A stretch of DNA of 64,000 nucleotides. Origin: an uncultured Psychrobacter sp. Its GTDB lineage: Bacteria; Pseudomonadota; Gammaproteobacteria; Pseudomonadales; Moraxellaceae. A model generated the notes under the pieces. The model saw only the letters and a list, made by a program, of their open reading frames with translations. It ran no database searches and was not told the origin of the DNA. The position numbers and the translations under genes were made by a program. The DNA is taken from positions 48,187 through 112,186 of the forward strand of contig CANLXO010000011.1 in NCBI GenBank assembly GCA_947495055.1, read 5' to 3'. Shown piece after piece: positions 8,690-18,194 of this stretch (position 1 is the stretch's first letter; each line of letters starts with the position of its first letter).

Positions 8690-10213
8690 TTAGAAGCCTT
8701 GCTTTGCCTGATAAGCTAGTTTTGCCCCTAGAATGAAGCCATCATTGTCTTCGGCATCAACGACAAGTTTCTCAGTTGGTAGTGCTCCTTGAGCATCACC
8801 GAACCACAAGTATTTACCACCAGCTGAAACTGACCACTCTGGTGTAACATTGTACTTGGCACCTAAGCCGACGCTATAGTAACCGTCGACAGGGCCTAGA
8901 GATGTCGTTGGATCGCCAGCGCCGCTATCCCAACCAATAGTTCCACTGACAGCTAGTGCTGGCGCTAAGCGTTTAGCTAGACCAAGCTCTACTTGCCATT
9001 GATCATCTTCATACTCAACCAAGTTTAAGCCATCATCAGCGTACAGTGGATTGTTCTTACTAACTGCATTGTATAACGGAGGTGTGATTGAAAAATCACT
9101 CCAAGGTACCCAGCGTACTTTCATTGAAGCTAGAGTCGTTGGATTAATACCAGTTTGAAAATCAAAGTTAACAGACTCAGGCGTCGTTATCTCATAATCA
9201 TTGGTCTGCGTAGCAGCAGCTGGGTTACCTGCTAGGAGTCCTGCTAGTGGGTAGGTTTCAGTGATATCTATATTGTGATCAATTTCAGAACGATAAGTCA
9301 ACGCTGCTTTTAATGCAATTTCAGGTTTGCTATATGAGAAACCGGCAATATAACCATAATCCATATCTGGGTTACTATTAGAAGTGTAACCAGTAGCTAG
9401 ATCGTACGCACTACCGCGTAGTCTTACTTGAGCCTCGATACGTTGAGCAACTGGACCACCGTAGATTTGGAACTCTTTATTAGGACCAAACTTAGCACCA
9501 AGCAAACCCGTTAAGCTCTGACTACGTACTTCAACTTTAGTCGTTTGAGTGTTTGCAAGCTGTGCATTAGCATAGTTATCGAAAGCTGTTAGTGTGGGTA
9601 GAGCCGCTTCCCCACGTGCAATCGTTGTTTGAAGATCAGTAATCTGTTCTTGTATCTGCGCTTGAGCTGCTGGATTTGTAGTGTTTTGCAGAGCTTGTTG
9701 TAGTTGTCCAACACCAGCTCTGGCTCTAGCTAAATTACCTGGAAGATCATTAACATAGGTACTCAACTCCTGAGCATTAGTAACACTTGGTACTAGCGGA
9801 GTTACTCGGTCTCCAATAAGATTATCAATTGCGACCGTTGGCGAACCGGTAAAATTGCTATCACCTGTGTATTCAGCAGAAGCACCAAATGGCTCGTCAT
9901 AGATAATACCTACGCTAAAAGTATCATTAACATCGGCTTTTGCACCATAACGGAAAAAGTCGTAATCTTCAGCGATATCACCTGTCTTGTTGCCATCTTC
10001 AAACCGAGTATTGCTGTCTCCATTAAAGGCATTGTCTCTACCACTTACATCAGCGTCGATATAAGTATAGACAGCCTCAGCGTAAACACCATCTTGGAAA
10101 AAGGCAGTGACATCTTGACCTGAACGATCAAGGCCAGCAGCACTAGCAGCGCTAGCGACTGAAAAAGCAGCGATAGCTACTGTGAGGGTTTTTAAGTGAA
10201 AGGTGGCGCGCAT
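8690..10213 (-). CDS. FadL/OmpP1-type outer-membrane transport protein (paralogue 1)
   Basis: This 507-residue outer-membrane beta-barrel of the FadL family probably takes up long-chain fatty acids or other hydrophobic compounds. A signal peptide ends near ASAA (about residue 26). The mature part opens with GLDRSGQDVTAFFQDGVYAE, the FadL hatch region, and the chain ends with an aromatic residue (AKQGF), as porins do. It is clearly paralogous to the next minus-strand gene but carries about 80 extra residues (roughly 128-215) rich in A, Q, L and E that look coiled-coil. GGAGA precedes the ATG. The substrate is unknown. Confidence 0.85.
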   Translation of the reverse strand: MRATFHLKTLTVAIAAFSVASAASAAGLDRSGQDVTAFFQDGVYAEAVYTYIDADVSGRDNAFNGDSNTRFEDGNKTGDIAEDYDFFRYGAKADVNDTFSVGIIYDEPFGASAEYTGDSNFTGSPTVAIDNLIGDRVTPLVPSVTNAQELSTYVNDLPGNLARARAGVGQLQQALQNTTNPAAQAQIQEQITDLQTTIARGEAALPTLTAFDNYANAQLANTQTTKVEVRSQSLTGLLGAKFGPNKEFQIYGGPVAQRIEAQVRLRGSAYDLATGYTSNSNPDMDYGYIAGFSYSKPEIALKAALTYRSEIDHNIDITETYPLAGLLAGNPAAATQTNDYEITTPESVNFDFQTGINPTTLASMKVRWVPWSDFSITPPLYNAVSKNNPLYADDGLNLVEYEDDQWQVELGLAKRLAPALAVSGTIGWDSGAGDPTTSLGPVDGYYSVGLGAKYNVTPEWSVSAGGKYLWFGDAQGALPTEKLVVDAEDNDGFILGAKLAYQAKQGF

Positions 10214-10554
10214 TGTATTTCTCCAAACATCCCAGTTGTTTAATCGTCAATATAAGTAAGTGTTACTAAATATGTAGACGATGTCCTAAATTGAATAGTA
10301 ATGGCTTTTTGACACTAAAACAACATTTAAAGTACTTTATTTCTCCATTATGACTGAACAGTACATGATATATGCTGGTTTCTAAATAAAATAGTTCTGT
10401 GTTGATAGTTTAAATGACTTATATATATGCGATAGAATATATAAGTCTAGCTTTTTGCCTAATCTACTTCGCTCAAATCAAAAAAACGACCCTGAAAGGA
10501 TCGCTTTTTCGTTGAATTACCATTTTTATTTTAACTTACTCTTTACCAGAGTGA
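10214..10554. other. Intergenic region between the two FadL-like genes
   Basis: This 341-bp spacer contains the terminator of paralogue 2 at its right end and presumably the promoter of paralogue 1. No other coding signal is visible. The two genes therefore look separately transcribed. Confidence 0.5.
10480..10509 (-). terminator. Terminator of the second FadL-like gene
   Basis: Minus-strand CGATCC-TTTCA-GGGTCG is flanked by A and T tracts. It is nearly the same hairpin as the one after paralogue 1, so the duplication probably included the terminator. Confidence 0.7.
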
Positions 10555-11793
10555 CTATTTAGCCTGATAAGAGATTTTGGCACCTAAGATAAAGCCATCA
10601 TTGTCTTCAAAGTCACTGACGATTTGTCCGCTCGGTATCTGACCTTCGGCATCACCGAACCATAGGTACTTGCCGCCTGCTGATACCGCCCAGTTTTCAG
10701 TCACGTTATATTTAGCACCAAGGCCTACACTATAGTAGCCTTCGATAGGGCCTAGTGAGGTGACAGGATCGCCTGCACCGCTATCCCAGCCGATGTTACC
10801 GCTAACCGCTAACGCTTTCGATAAACGTTTAGCAAGTCCTAACTCTACGACCCACTGATCGTCATCATAGCTGACTAATGGTAAACCATCAGGACGGAAT
10901 GCAGGATTAGCAGTGCTCACCTCGTTATAAAGTGACGGTACGATTGCGAAATCACCCCAAGGTACCCAGCGTACTCTTGCAGTAGCTAAAGTTGTTGGGT
11001 TAATACCCGTCTGGAAATCAAAGTTGACTGATTCAGGTGTTGTTATCTCTATATCGCCACTTCTATTTGTTGGAAAAGCGAACGGTCCACCAGCTACTGG
11101 TGGTATAGAGCCTCCAATTGCAGTTGCTAGAGGATAACTTTCGCCAGCGTTTGTTGTGTGCTCAATCTCTGAACGATATGTCAATGCTGCTAGTAATGCG
11201 ATTTCAGGTTTGCTATAAGACAGGCCAGCTATCCAGCCATAATCCTGATCAGTGCTAATATTCGTGGTGTAACCATTAGCTGGACCATAAGCTGGACCAC
11301 GTAGTTGCACATCTGCTTGTACACGCTGAGCTACTGGACCACCATAAACCTGAAACTCTTTATTTGTGCCAAATTTTGCACCTAAAATACCCGTTAGGCT
11401 TTCGGTGCGAACTTCGACATTGGTTTCTTCACCATTTCTTGGAGAAACTGGGTTTTGATCTATAAAATTATTCTCGCCCACGTAGTCTGCTGCCGCGCCA
11501 AAAGGCTCGTCATATAGAACACCGATACTAAACGTGTCATTAATGTCTGTTTTTACGCCATAACGAAAAAAGTCATAATCCTCAGCGATGTCATCTATTT
11601 TATTACCTGATGAGTCTTTACCCGTTACATCTGCATCTATGTAAGTATATACCGCTTCAGCATAAACGCCGTCTTGAAAGAAAGCCGTCACATCTTGACC
11701 TGAGCGATCAAGACCAGCGGTATGGCCTAGGCTAGTAGCAGACAGCGCTGCTATAGCTAATGTTAGAGTTTTGAGGTTAAAGATAACGCGCAT
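10555..11793 (-). CDS. FadL/OmpP1-type outer-membrane transport protein (paralogue 2)
   Basis: This 412-residue FadL-family outer-membrane barrel is the compact paralogue of the preceding entry. The mature N-terminus GLDRSGQDVTAFFQDGVYAE and long stretches of barrel sequence are shared (ESVNFDFQTGINPTTLA, AVSGNIGWDSGAGDP). It lacks the coiled-coil-like insertion. The start at 11793 (MRVIFNLKTL) is chosen because GGAGA lies just upstream and a signal peptide follows at once. An upstream ATG at 11826 would add 11 residues that do not look signal-like. Fatty-acid or hydrocarbon uptake is inferred from the family. Confidence 0.85.
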   Translation of the reverse strand: MRVIFNLKTLTLAIAALSATSLGHTAGLDRSGQDVTAFFQDGVYAEAVYTYIDADVTGKDSSGNKIDDIAEDYDFFRYGVKTDINDTFSIGVLYDEPFGAAADYVGENNFIDQNPVSPRNGEETNVEVRTESLTGILGAKFGTNKEFQVYGGPVAQRVQADVQLRGPAYGPANGYTTNISTDQDYGWIAGLSYSKPEIALLAALTYRSEIEHTTNAGESYPLATAIGGSIPPVAGGPFAFPTNRSGDIEITTPESVNFDFQTGINPTTLATARVRWVPWGDFAIVPSLYNEVSTANPAFRPDGLPLVSYDDDQWVVELGLAKRLSKALAVSGNIGWDSGAGDPVTSLGPIEGYYSVGLGAKYNVTENWAVSAGGKYLWFGDAEGQIPSGQIVSDFEDNDGFILGAKISYQAK

Positions 11794-11933
11794 AGTATTT
11801 CTCCGAACATCCAAAAGATTAGCCATACCATAGTGAGCAGGCAGTTATAGAGCCGACAGATACTAATCGCTTTTGAGCACTAAGACAACCAAAAAGATAC
11901 ACTATTGCCCGATTATGACTATTTGGTCACCAG

Positions 11934-12227
11934 TTAGTAATGAGGCGGTTTGTCCGCCATAATGTCAAATGGTGCAATGCCCTCATCAGCGCTTTGGTTT
12001 TGTAGCTGCTTATTTATGAGTTGCAATTGGCGCTGTAGCGTTTGGATATGCTGATCTTGCCGCGTCACCACGACGTCTAATTGCTCCATTGTCCGCTCTA
12101 GATGCGCCATACTCATCTGCAAGTCTATCATCTGATCTTGCGTATCGGAGGTGCTCCCTTTATCCCCATTTTGCAAATCATTGTTCTGTTTGTCATCATT
12201 GTATTTATTGAATGTTGATGTGCTCAT
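11934..12227 (-). CDS. slyX: SlyX-family protein
   Basis: This 97-residue protein has a polar N-terminal tail of about 30 residues, a central coiled coil (about 33-75, with repeated HLERTMEQLD and LQRQLQLINKQL patterns) and the C-terminal PPHY motif diagnostic of SlyX. The biochemical role of SlyX is not established; it is a small cytoplasmic coiled-coil protein. The gene is divergent from uup. Confidence 0.8.
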   Translation of the reverse strand: MSTSTFNKYNDDKQNNDLQNGDKGSTSDTQDQMIDLQMSMAHLERTMEQLDVVVTRQDQHIQTLQRQLQLINKQLQNQSADEGIAPFDIMADKPPHY

Positions 12228-12469
12228 TGTGTTCTCACTGTTTGTGATTGTGATCTGTATCTTAGTAAACGTGTTTTGGTTATCAGTAATTTGTATAGTC
12301 GTCTATACCAGATGACGCTCTAAATATCAGGATAAAAGTTGCGGGTGGCACAAAACTACTCGGGTGACATGTTATACTGCTGGCAACGAGGTACCACCTT
12401 TTTATTACTATTCACCAGTGTATTCTCTCATCATCACTCACACTACTATATATAAGCTTAAGACAATCT

Positions 12470-14401
12470 ATGGCACTGATACATCTAAAAAACATCCATC
12501 TCGCCTTTGGCGTAGCGCCCGTTCTCGACGGTATTGATTTTAGCATTAATGAAGGCGAGCGCGTTTGCTTGATTGGTCGTAATGGCGAAGGCAAGTCTAC
12601 CCTATTTAAACTCATTAACGGCTCTTTGCAACCTGATAGTGGCGAAGTCATTATCAGTGGTAGTGCAAGCGTTGCTATGCTCGAGCAAGACGTGCCTGAA
12701 ACCAGCGGTAAGATACTAGATATCGTCATGGGCGGTAGCCGCCGCACCGCTGATCTACTCATCAGCTACAATCAGCAAACCGACCTGTGCGCTGATGGTG
12801 ATATGGATGCCTGCGAGCGCATGGCAACGCTACAACACGATATCGATGCGGTACACGGTTGGGATTTAGAGCGCGAAGCTCGCCGCCTTATTACTACTAT
12901 GGGGCTTGATCCTGAAGATGATCTGTCTTCCTTGTCTGGTGGTCGTAAGCGCCGCGTATTATTAGCGCGAGCCTTGGTGACCAAACCTGACATGCTACTT
13001 CTCGATGAGCCAACCAACCATTTGGACGTTGATAGTATTGAGTGGCTTGAGCGCTTCTTGCTTGATTGGCAAGGTTTGACCCTACTGTTTGTTACCCATG
13101 ATAGAGCCTTTGTCGATAAATTAGCCACGCGCATCGTTGAGCTTGACCGAGGTCAATTGACCAGTTATGACGTAACACAAGGCGCAAAAGGCTATGCCCG
13201 CTATCAAGAGCTTAAAGAGCAGCAGCTGCTTGCAGAAGAGAAGAACAACGCTAATTTCGATAAAAAACTAGCGGCTGAGGAGGTTTGGATTCGCCAAGGT
13301 ATCAAAGCGCGGCGTACCCGCAATGAGGGCCGTGTCCGTGAACTCAAAGCCTTGCGCGAGGAGCGTAGCGAGCGCCGTGAGAAAGTCGGTAACGTCAATA
13401 TCACGATGGGCGAAGGCGAGAAAAGCGGTAAGCTGGTCTGCAAAGTCAAAAACCTGCATCTTGAGTACGATGGTAACGTACTGGTCGATAACTTTACGAC
13501 GACGATCATGCGCGGTGACAAGATCGGTATTATTGGTCCCAATGGTGCGGGTAAAACGACCCTTATCAAAGCTATACTCGACATGTCTGATGATGAAGTG
13601 ATCAAAACGGGCAGTGTTGAGCTTGGTACTAACTTAGAAATTGCATTTTTCGATCAGCTGCGAGATCAATTAGATCTTGAGGCAACGGTCGCGCAAAACG
13701 TCTCAGAGGGTTCAGACTTTATCGAAGTCGGTGGTCGTAAGACGCATATTATGAGTTATTTACAAGATTTCTTGTTCGCGCCAGAACGCGCTCGTACTCC
13801 AGTAAAAGCTTTATCAGGAGGTGAGCGTAACCGCGTACTGCTCGCCAAACAGCTATTAAAACCTGCCAACATCTTAGTGCTTGATGAGCCAACCAACGAT
13901 TTAGATATGGCGACTCTTGAGCTATTAGAGGAGTCTGTTAGCAGCTTTAACGGTACTATCTTACTTATCAGCCATGATCGCTCATTTATGGATAATGTGG
14001 TGACCTCTACTTGGGTATTTGATCAAGACAATGGCAAAGGGGTGGTTAAAGAATACGTCGGCGGCTATCAAGAGTATCTGGTGCAAAAAAACCGTATGCA
14101 GGCTGCAAGTGCTACCAAAACGGTCACGGCGACCAAATCAAGCAACAAAGCCCCTTCGACAGTTACCCCAAAAAAAACAGTCAAAAAGCTAAACTTCAAT
14201 GAACAGCGTGAACTTGATAACTTGCCTAAGGAGATTGCAGCGCTAGAGGCAGAACAAAAAGATCTGCAAGATAAGCTAGCGGATGGCTCTTGGTTCACCA
14301 AGGACTTCAATAGTGCTACTGCGGCCAGCGAGCGTTTGCTGATAATTGAAGATGAGATGATGAACAAGCTTGAGCGCTGGGAGATTTTAGAGGCCCAATA
14401 G
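12470..14401 (+). CDS. uup: ABC-F ATPase, Uup type
   Basis: This 643-residue soluble ABC-F protein has two nucleotide-binding domains in one chain. The first has Walker A GRNGEGKST and signature LSGGRKRR, with DEPTNHLD after it. The second has GPNGAGKTT, LSGGERNR and DEPTNDLD. A charged linker lies between them, and a C-terminal coiled coil (about residues 575-640) is typical of Uup rather than EttA or YheS. Uup homologues act at the ribosome and affect branched DNA intermediates and transposon excision. There is no membrane segment. The ATG at 12470 lacks a good ribosome site but matches the family start ALIHLKNIHLAFG. Confidence 0.9.
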   Translation: MALIHLKNIHLAFGVAPVLDGIDFSINEGERVCLIGRNGEGKSTLFKLINGSLQPDSGEVIISGSASVAMLEQDVPETSGKILDIVMGGSRRTADLLISYNQQTDLCADGDMDACERMATLQHDIDAVHGWDLEREARRLITTMGLDPEDDLSSLSGGRKRRVLLARALVTKPDMLLLDEPTNHLDVDSIEWLERFLLDWQGLTLLFVTHDRAFVDKLATRIVELDRGQLTSYDVTQGAKGYARYQELKEQQLLAEEKNNANFDKKLAAEEVWIRQGIKARRTRNEGRVRELKALREERSERREKVGNVNITMGEGEKSGKLVCKVKNLHLEYDGNVLVDNFTTTIMRGDKIGIIGPNGAGKTTLIKAILDMSDDEVIKTGSVELGTNLEIAFFDQLRDQLDLEATVAQNVSEGSDFIEVGGRKTHIMSYLQDFLFAPERARTPVKALSGGERNRVLLAKQLLKPANILVLDEPTNDLDMATLELLEESVSSFNGTILLISHDRSFMDNVVTSTWVFDQDNGKGVVKEYVGGYQEYLVQKNRMQAASATKTVTATKSSNKAPSTVTPKKTVKKLNFNEQRELDNLPKEIAALEAEQKDLQDKLADGSWFTKDFNSATAASERLLIIEDEMMNKLERWEILEAQ

Positions 14402-14800
14402 GCTCAAAACATAGATATAAATGAGGCGCAAACTTATATAATTAGTGTGCTCAAAACTTAAAGTTAATGAACATTGCTCCGTTTTCAAGTATCATTCCCT
14501 ATAGTAATACGTTTTTGTGAAATAGAGAGTAATTGTTAATCAAAAGTATCTTGATTCTACTGCTAGGTACTGATAACCAGTAGGCTCTAGGTGCTTTTTT
14601 TATTTCAATAGCTCAATTAAGCCTACTGAGGTTGTTTTATTTTTAACCGTACAATTTATTTTATGACCAAAATAGCTTAGAATAGTAACAATTAGCAAAA
14701 CTAGGTATAGCCTAATCTGGCTTGCCTTTTTTACTATAATCCTTTAAGCCATAAACCCAGTGTGGGATAATCCCATGTCATTCACCTGGAGGAAGTATCA
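14402..14800. other. Intergenic region uup / petA
   Basis: This 399-bp AT-rich spacer has a weak hairpin at about 14557-14583 (CTACTG/CAGTAG, with an inner TACTG/CAGTA) followed by GTGCTTTTTTT, which could end uup. The petABC promoter is expected in the rest, and GGAGGAAG at about 14790 is the petA ribosome site. I see no gene. Confidence 0.45.
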
Positions 14801-15385
14801 ATGCGCAACACCGAAGGCGTTAATGTACAACGTCGTAGAGTCCTTATTGCCTCGACTGCCGTGATTGGTGCAGCTGGGGTAGCTGCTGTTGCAACCCCTT
14901 TTGTGCGCTCGTGGACGCCAAGTGCTAAAGCTGAAGCTGCAGGCGCTGCTGTGACTCAAGATATCGGCTCTATAGAAGAGGGTCAGATGATCGTCGTCAA
15001 ATATCGCGGCAAACCTATTTTTGTGGTAAAGCGTACTCCAGACATGGTAGACACTCTAAGCGCTGTAGAACCGCTTTTGGCTGATCCCACTTCTGATGCG
15101 TCACTGCAGCCAGAATACACCAAGAATCAGACTCGCTCTTTAGAGCCAGGTTTGCTGGTAGTTGAAGGCGTCTGTACACATTTGGGCTGCGCGCCAAACT
15201 ACCGCCCTGACGTCGGTGCGGCTGATTTAGGTGGCAATGACTGGTATGGCGGGTTCTTTTGTCCCTGTCATGGCTCTAAGTATGACATAGCAGGTCGCGT
15301 CTATAGTGGCGTTCCTGCACCGACTAACCTACCTGTTCCAGATTATAGTTTGGATGGGTCTATCTTGACGGTTGGAGAGGCTTAA
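14801..15385 (+). CDS. petA: Ubiquinol-cytochrome c reductase, Rieske iron-sulfur subunit
   Basis: This Rieske protein of the bc1 complex passes electrons from ubiquinol to cytochrome c1 at the periplasmic face. It has 194 residues. A Tat-like QRRRVLIAS precedes an N-terminal membrane anchor (about residues 12-34). The [2Fe-2S] ligands lie in CTHLGC (125-130) and CPCHGS (154-159). GGAGGAAG provides a strong ribosome site. It is the first gene of a tight petA-petB-petC operon, with petB starting 1 bp after the stop. Confidence 0.95.
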   Translation: MRNTEGVNVQRRRVLIASTAVIGAAGVAAVATPFVRSWTPSAKAEAAGAAVTQDIGSIEEGQMIVVKYRGKPIFVVKRTPDMVDTLSAVEPLLADPTSDASLQPEYTKNQTRSLEPGLLVVEGVCTHLGCAPNYRPDVGAADLGGNDWYGGFFCPCHGSKYDIAGRVYSGVPAPTNLPVPDYSLDGSILTVGEA

Positions 15386-15386
15386 T

Positions 15387-16613
15387 ATGAGTATGGGTAA
15401 AAAGTTAATGCATTGGGTGGACGCGCGTTTTCCAGCGACTGAAACCTACGAATACCATATGTCAAAGTACTACGCACCAAAGAACTTTAACTTTTGGTAC
15501 TTCTTTGGCGTATTGTCAATGATCGTACTCGTCAACCAGCTGGTTACTGGCATTTGGCTGACAATGATGTACAACCCTAGCGCAGAAGGTGCTTTTGCTT
15601 CTGTTGAATATATTATGCGTGATGTCAAAGGCGGCTGGCTCATTCGTTATATGCACTCGACTGGTGCATCAGCATTCTTTGTTGTCGTCTACTTGCATAT
15701 GTTCAGAGCGCTGTTATATGGCTCATACCAAAAGCCTCGCGAGCTTATTTGGCTTATCGGTATGGGTATTTATCTTGCGCTAATGGCAGAGGGCTTCTTT
15801 GGTTATCTATTGCCATGGGGCAACATGTCATTTTGGGGCGCGCAGGTTATCTTGAACTTACCAGCAGCGCTACCTGTCATTGGTGATGGCCTAGCTGAGT
15901 GGGTACGCGGTGATTACATTATCTCAGGTATTACTCTCAACCGCTTCTTTGCCTTGCACGTTGTGGCGATTCCACTAGTACTTGTCGGCCTTGTCTTTAT
16001 GCATCTGGTCGCTTTACATCATGTGGGTTCTAACAACCCTGATGGTATCGACATCAAAAAGCTAAAAGATAAGAACGGCGTACCCTTAGACGGTATCGAG
16101 TTCCATCCGTACTATACTGTGCATGATATGGTCGGTATCGTAGTCTTCTTTATCTTATTCTTTGCAGTGGTCTTCTTCTTCCCTGAGGGCGGTGGTTATT
16201 TCCTTGAGCCACCAAACTTTGAGACTGCCAACTCACTGAAGACACCAGCGCATATTGCACCCGTCTGGTATTACACGCCTTTCTACGCAATTTTGCGAGC
16301 GGTTCCTGATAAGCTTGGCGGCGTTATTGCTATGGGCGGCGCGATTGCAGTGCTATTTTTGATACCTTGGCTAGATAGATCGCCGGTACGCTCCATGCGT
16401 TATAAAGGCATACTATCAAAAATCGCCTTGACTATATTCGCTATCAGCTTTGTAGTACTCGGTTACCTAGGTGCGACGCCTGCAACGCCAACAGCGACGC
16501 TAATGTCTCGTATCTTTACCGTATTGTACTTCTTATTCTTCTTATTGATGCCTATTTATACGTCTATTGAGACGTGCAAACAGCCACCTGAACGCGTTAC
16601 CGGAGGTCACTGA
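15387..16613 (+). CDS. petB: Ubiquinol-cytochrome c reductase, cytochrome b subunit
   Basis: This is the inner-membrane diheme cytochrome b core of the bc1 complex and contains the quinone sites. It has 408 residues from ATG at 15387, which has GGAGAGG 6 bp upstream; an in-frame TTG at 15372 would lie inside petA. Visible features include GGWLIRYMHSTGAS and WGNMSFWGAQV, the paired heme histidines in the early helices, and about eight hydrophobic segments. Its stop overlaps the petC start as ATGA, indicating translational coupling. Confidence 0.95.
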   Translation: MSMGKKLMHWVDARFPATETYEYHMSKYYAPKNFNFWYFFGVLSMIVLVNQLVTGIWLTMMYNPSAEGAFASVEYIMRDVKGGWLIRYMHSTGASAFFVVVYLHMFRALLYGSYQKPRELIWLIGMGIYLALMAEGFFGYLLPWGNMSFWGAQVILNLPAALPVIGDGLAEWVRGDYIISGITLNRFFALHVVAIPLVLVGLVFMHLVALHHVGSNNPDGIDIKKLKDKNGVPLDGIEFHPYYTVHDMVGIVVFFILFFAVVFFFPEGGGYFLEPPNFETANSLKTPAHIAPVWYYTPFYAILRAVPDKLGGVIAMGGAIAVLFLIPWLDRSPVRSMRYKGILSKIALTIFAISFVVLGYLGATPATPTATLMSRIFTVLYFLFFLLMPIYTSIETCKQPPERVTGGH

Positions 16614-17329
16614 TGAACACCTTAACAAAATCCCTAACCGGTTTGGGCTTAGGTGCGACTTTGATGTTGACAGCAGGTACTGCTATGGCAGCAGGCGGCG
16701 GCGGATGTGGCAGCTTCGTCAACGCTGAAGGCGTAGAAGAGCATCTGCTATGTAGTGAAGCCCCTATTGATTTTACTAATAAAGGCTCGCTACAAAATGG
16801 CGCTAAGATGTTTATGAACTACTGTGCTGGGTGTCACTCAGCGCAGTATGTACGTCACTCTCGTATTGCAAAGGATTTAGAGATACCGCCAGAGCTGGTC
16901 GAAAAGTATCTGATGGTGACAACCGATCAGATCGGTGATTTTATTAATCCTGAAATTGATCCTGAAGTCCAAGCCTCTTGGTTTGGTGCAGCGCCACCTG
17001 ATCTATCGCTGGTTAACAGATTACGCGGTGATGATTGGGTCTATACTTACCTCTTGTCATTTTATGAAGATCCAAGTCGTCCTTGGGGCGCAAATAATTT
17101 AGTACTACAAAATGCAGCAATGCCTCACGTATTAAATAACTTGCAAAATGATTTGAGTACCGAAGAGTTTGAATCTGAAGTCGGTGATTTGGTTAACTTT
17201 ATGGCATGGATGGGCGAGCCTGTTCGTCATGATCGTCAAGTGATTGGCTTCTTTGTTATTTTGTTCTTATTAGTGCTTCTTATTCCAGTATACTTACTCA
17301 ATAAAGAGTTCTGGAAAGACGTTAAATAG
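16613..17329 (+). CDS. petC: Ubiquinol-cytochrome c reductase, cytochrome c1 subunit
   Basis: This 238-residue membrane-anchored c-type cytochrome accepts electrons from the Rieske centre. A signal peptide ends at TAMAA (about residue 27). The heme-binding CAGCH lies at 71-75, preceded by GAKMFMNY. A C-terminal hydrophobic helix (about residues 213-231) anchors it with the heme domain in the periplasm. It overlaps petB by the ATGA arrangement and is followed by a clear terminator, which closes the operon. Confidence 0.94.
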   Translation: MNTLTKSLTGLGLGATLMLTAGTAMAAGGGGCGSFVNAEGVEEHLLCSEAPIDFTNKGSLQNGAKMFMNYCAGCHSAQYVRHSRIAKDLEIPPELVEKYLMVTTDQIGDFINPEIDPEVQASWFGAAPPDLSLVNRLRGDDWVYTYLLSFYEDPSRPWGANNLVLQNAAMPHVLNNLQNDLSTEEFESEVGDLVNFMAWMGEPVRHDRQVIGFFVILFLLVLLIPVYLLNKEFWKDVK

Positions 17330-17356
17330 AGCGATATTTAAAATATCAGATGAATT

Positions 17357-17388
17357 AAAAAGCATTACTTCGGTGGTGCTTTTTTTTG
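17357..17388 (+). terminator. petABC terminator
   Basis: AAAAAGCATTAC-TTCG-GTGGTGCTTTTT has a 12-bp stem with two U-G pairs closed by a stable TTCG tetraloop, followed by T8. Confidence 0.88.
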
Positions 17389-17525
17389 TTTTGACATTTA
17401 TTCATGAAATCGCAAAACCATAGAGAAAGGTTAAGGTAATACTCGTCACTGTTTACGCATGCTATCTTGATAAATAAGGCGACTTTGTTTACGATGGCAA
17501 TCTTCACTATTAACATTAGGCTTTC

Positions 17526-18140
17526 ATGATTGATGCGAATGACATTCCAAGTAGTCAGCTGATTTTGTATGCGGACGACGGCTACGATAGTCATGTGGTA
17601 CGCCTATTACTTGAAGAAAAAAAGCTCGCTTATTACTTATCGCGCCTACATTCTGAGCGGCCTGAGGATTTGACGGAGCTAAACCCTTATCATACTCTGC
17701 CAGTGCTACAACAGCGCGAGATTGCTCTGTATGAGATCAACGTTATCTTTGAGTATTTAGAAGAGCGTTATCACGCCAATAAGCTACTGCCCGACACGCC
17801 GCAAGAGCGCGCGCAGTTTCGTCAATTGGCATGGCGTATTCAGCACGACTGGCTGGTACTAGGTAAGCGCCTACTTATGCACCCAGACAGTTTTAATAAG
17901 GCACAAGCTGGCGTCGCAAAAAAGCAATTAGCAGACTCTCTTATTACTTTATCACCTCTATTCGCCCATAAATCGTATTTTATGGCTGATGAGTTTGGCT
18001 GGTGTGATGTGTTACTCGCGCCGCTATTATGGCGACTTGAGGAGATGAATATCGAGCTACCTCGTGCTATTAGTCGTCCTCTACTTGACTACCAAACTCG
18101 CGTATTTGAGAGAGATAGCTTTAAAAAGAGCGTGCGCTGA
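17526..18140 (+). CDS. sspA: Stringent starvation protein A
   Basis: This 204-residue protein has a glutathione S-transferase fold (thioredoxin-like N-terminal part to about residue 80, helical C-terminal domain). It binds RNA polymerase and alters promoter use during starvation and stress. The N-terminus (LILYADDGYDSHVVRLLLEEK) and the internal ELNPYHTLPVL are family-typical. The pairing with sspB 55 bp downstream, and the position after petABC, match the conserved gammaproteobacterial order. It may lack GST activity, as SspA proteins generally do. Confidence 0.9.
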   Translation: MIDANDIPSSQLILYADDGYDSHVVRLLLEEKKLAYYLSRLHSERPEDLTELNPYHTLPVLQQREIALYEINVIFEYLEERYHANKLLPDTPQERAQFRQLAWRIQHDWLVLGKRLLMHPDSFNKAQAGVAKKQLADSLITLSPLFAHKSYFMADEFGWCDVLLAPLLWRLEEMNIELPRAISRPLLDYQTRVFERDSFKKSVR

Positions 18141-18194
18141 TTTAAAATCAAAAAAAATGAACCTTTTACAATTGTTAGTATAGGAAGTTAGAAC

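Noticed and set aside
17355-17594. 79-codon minus-strand frame between petC and sspA
   Set aside because: It overlaps the petABC terminator and the sspA start, and shows no ribosome site or family resemblance.
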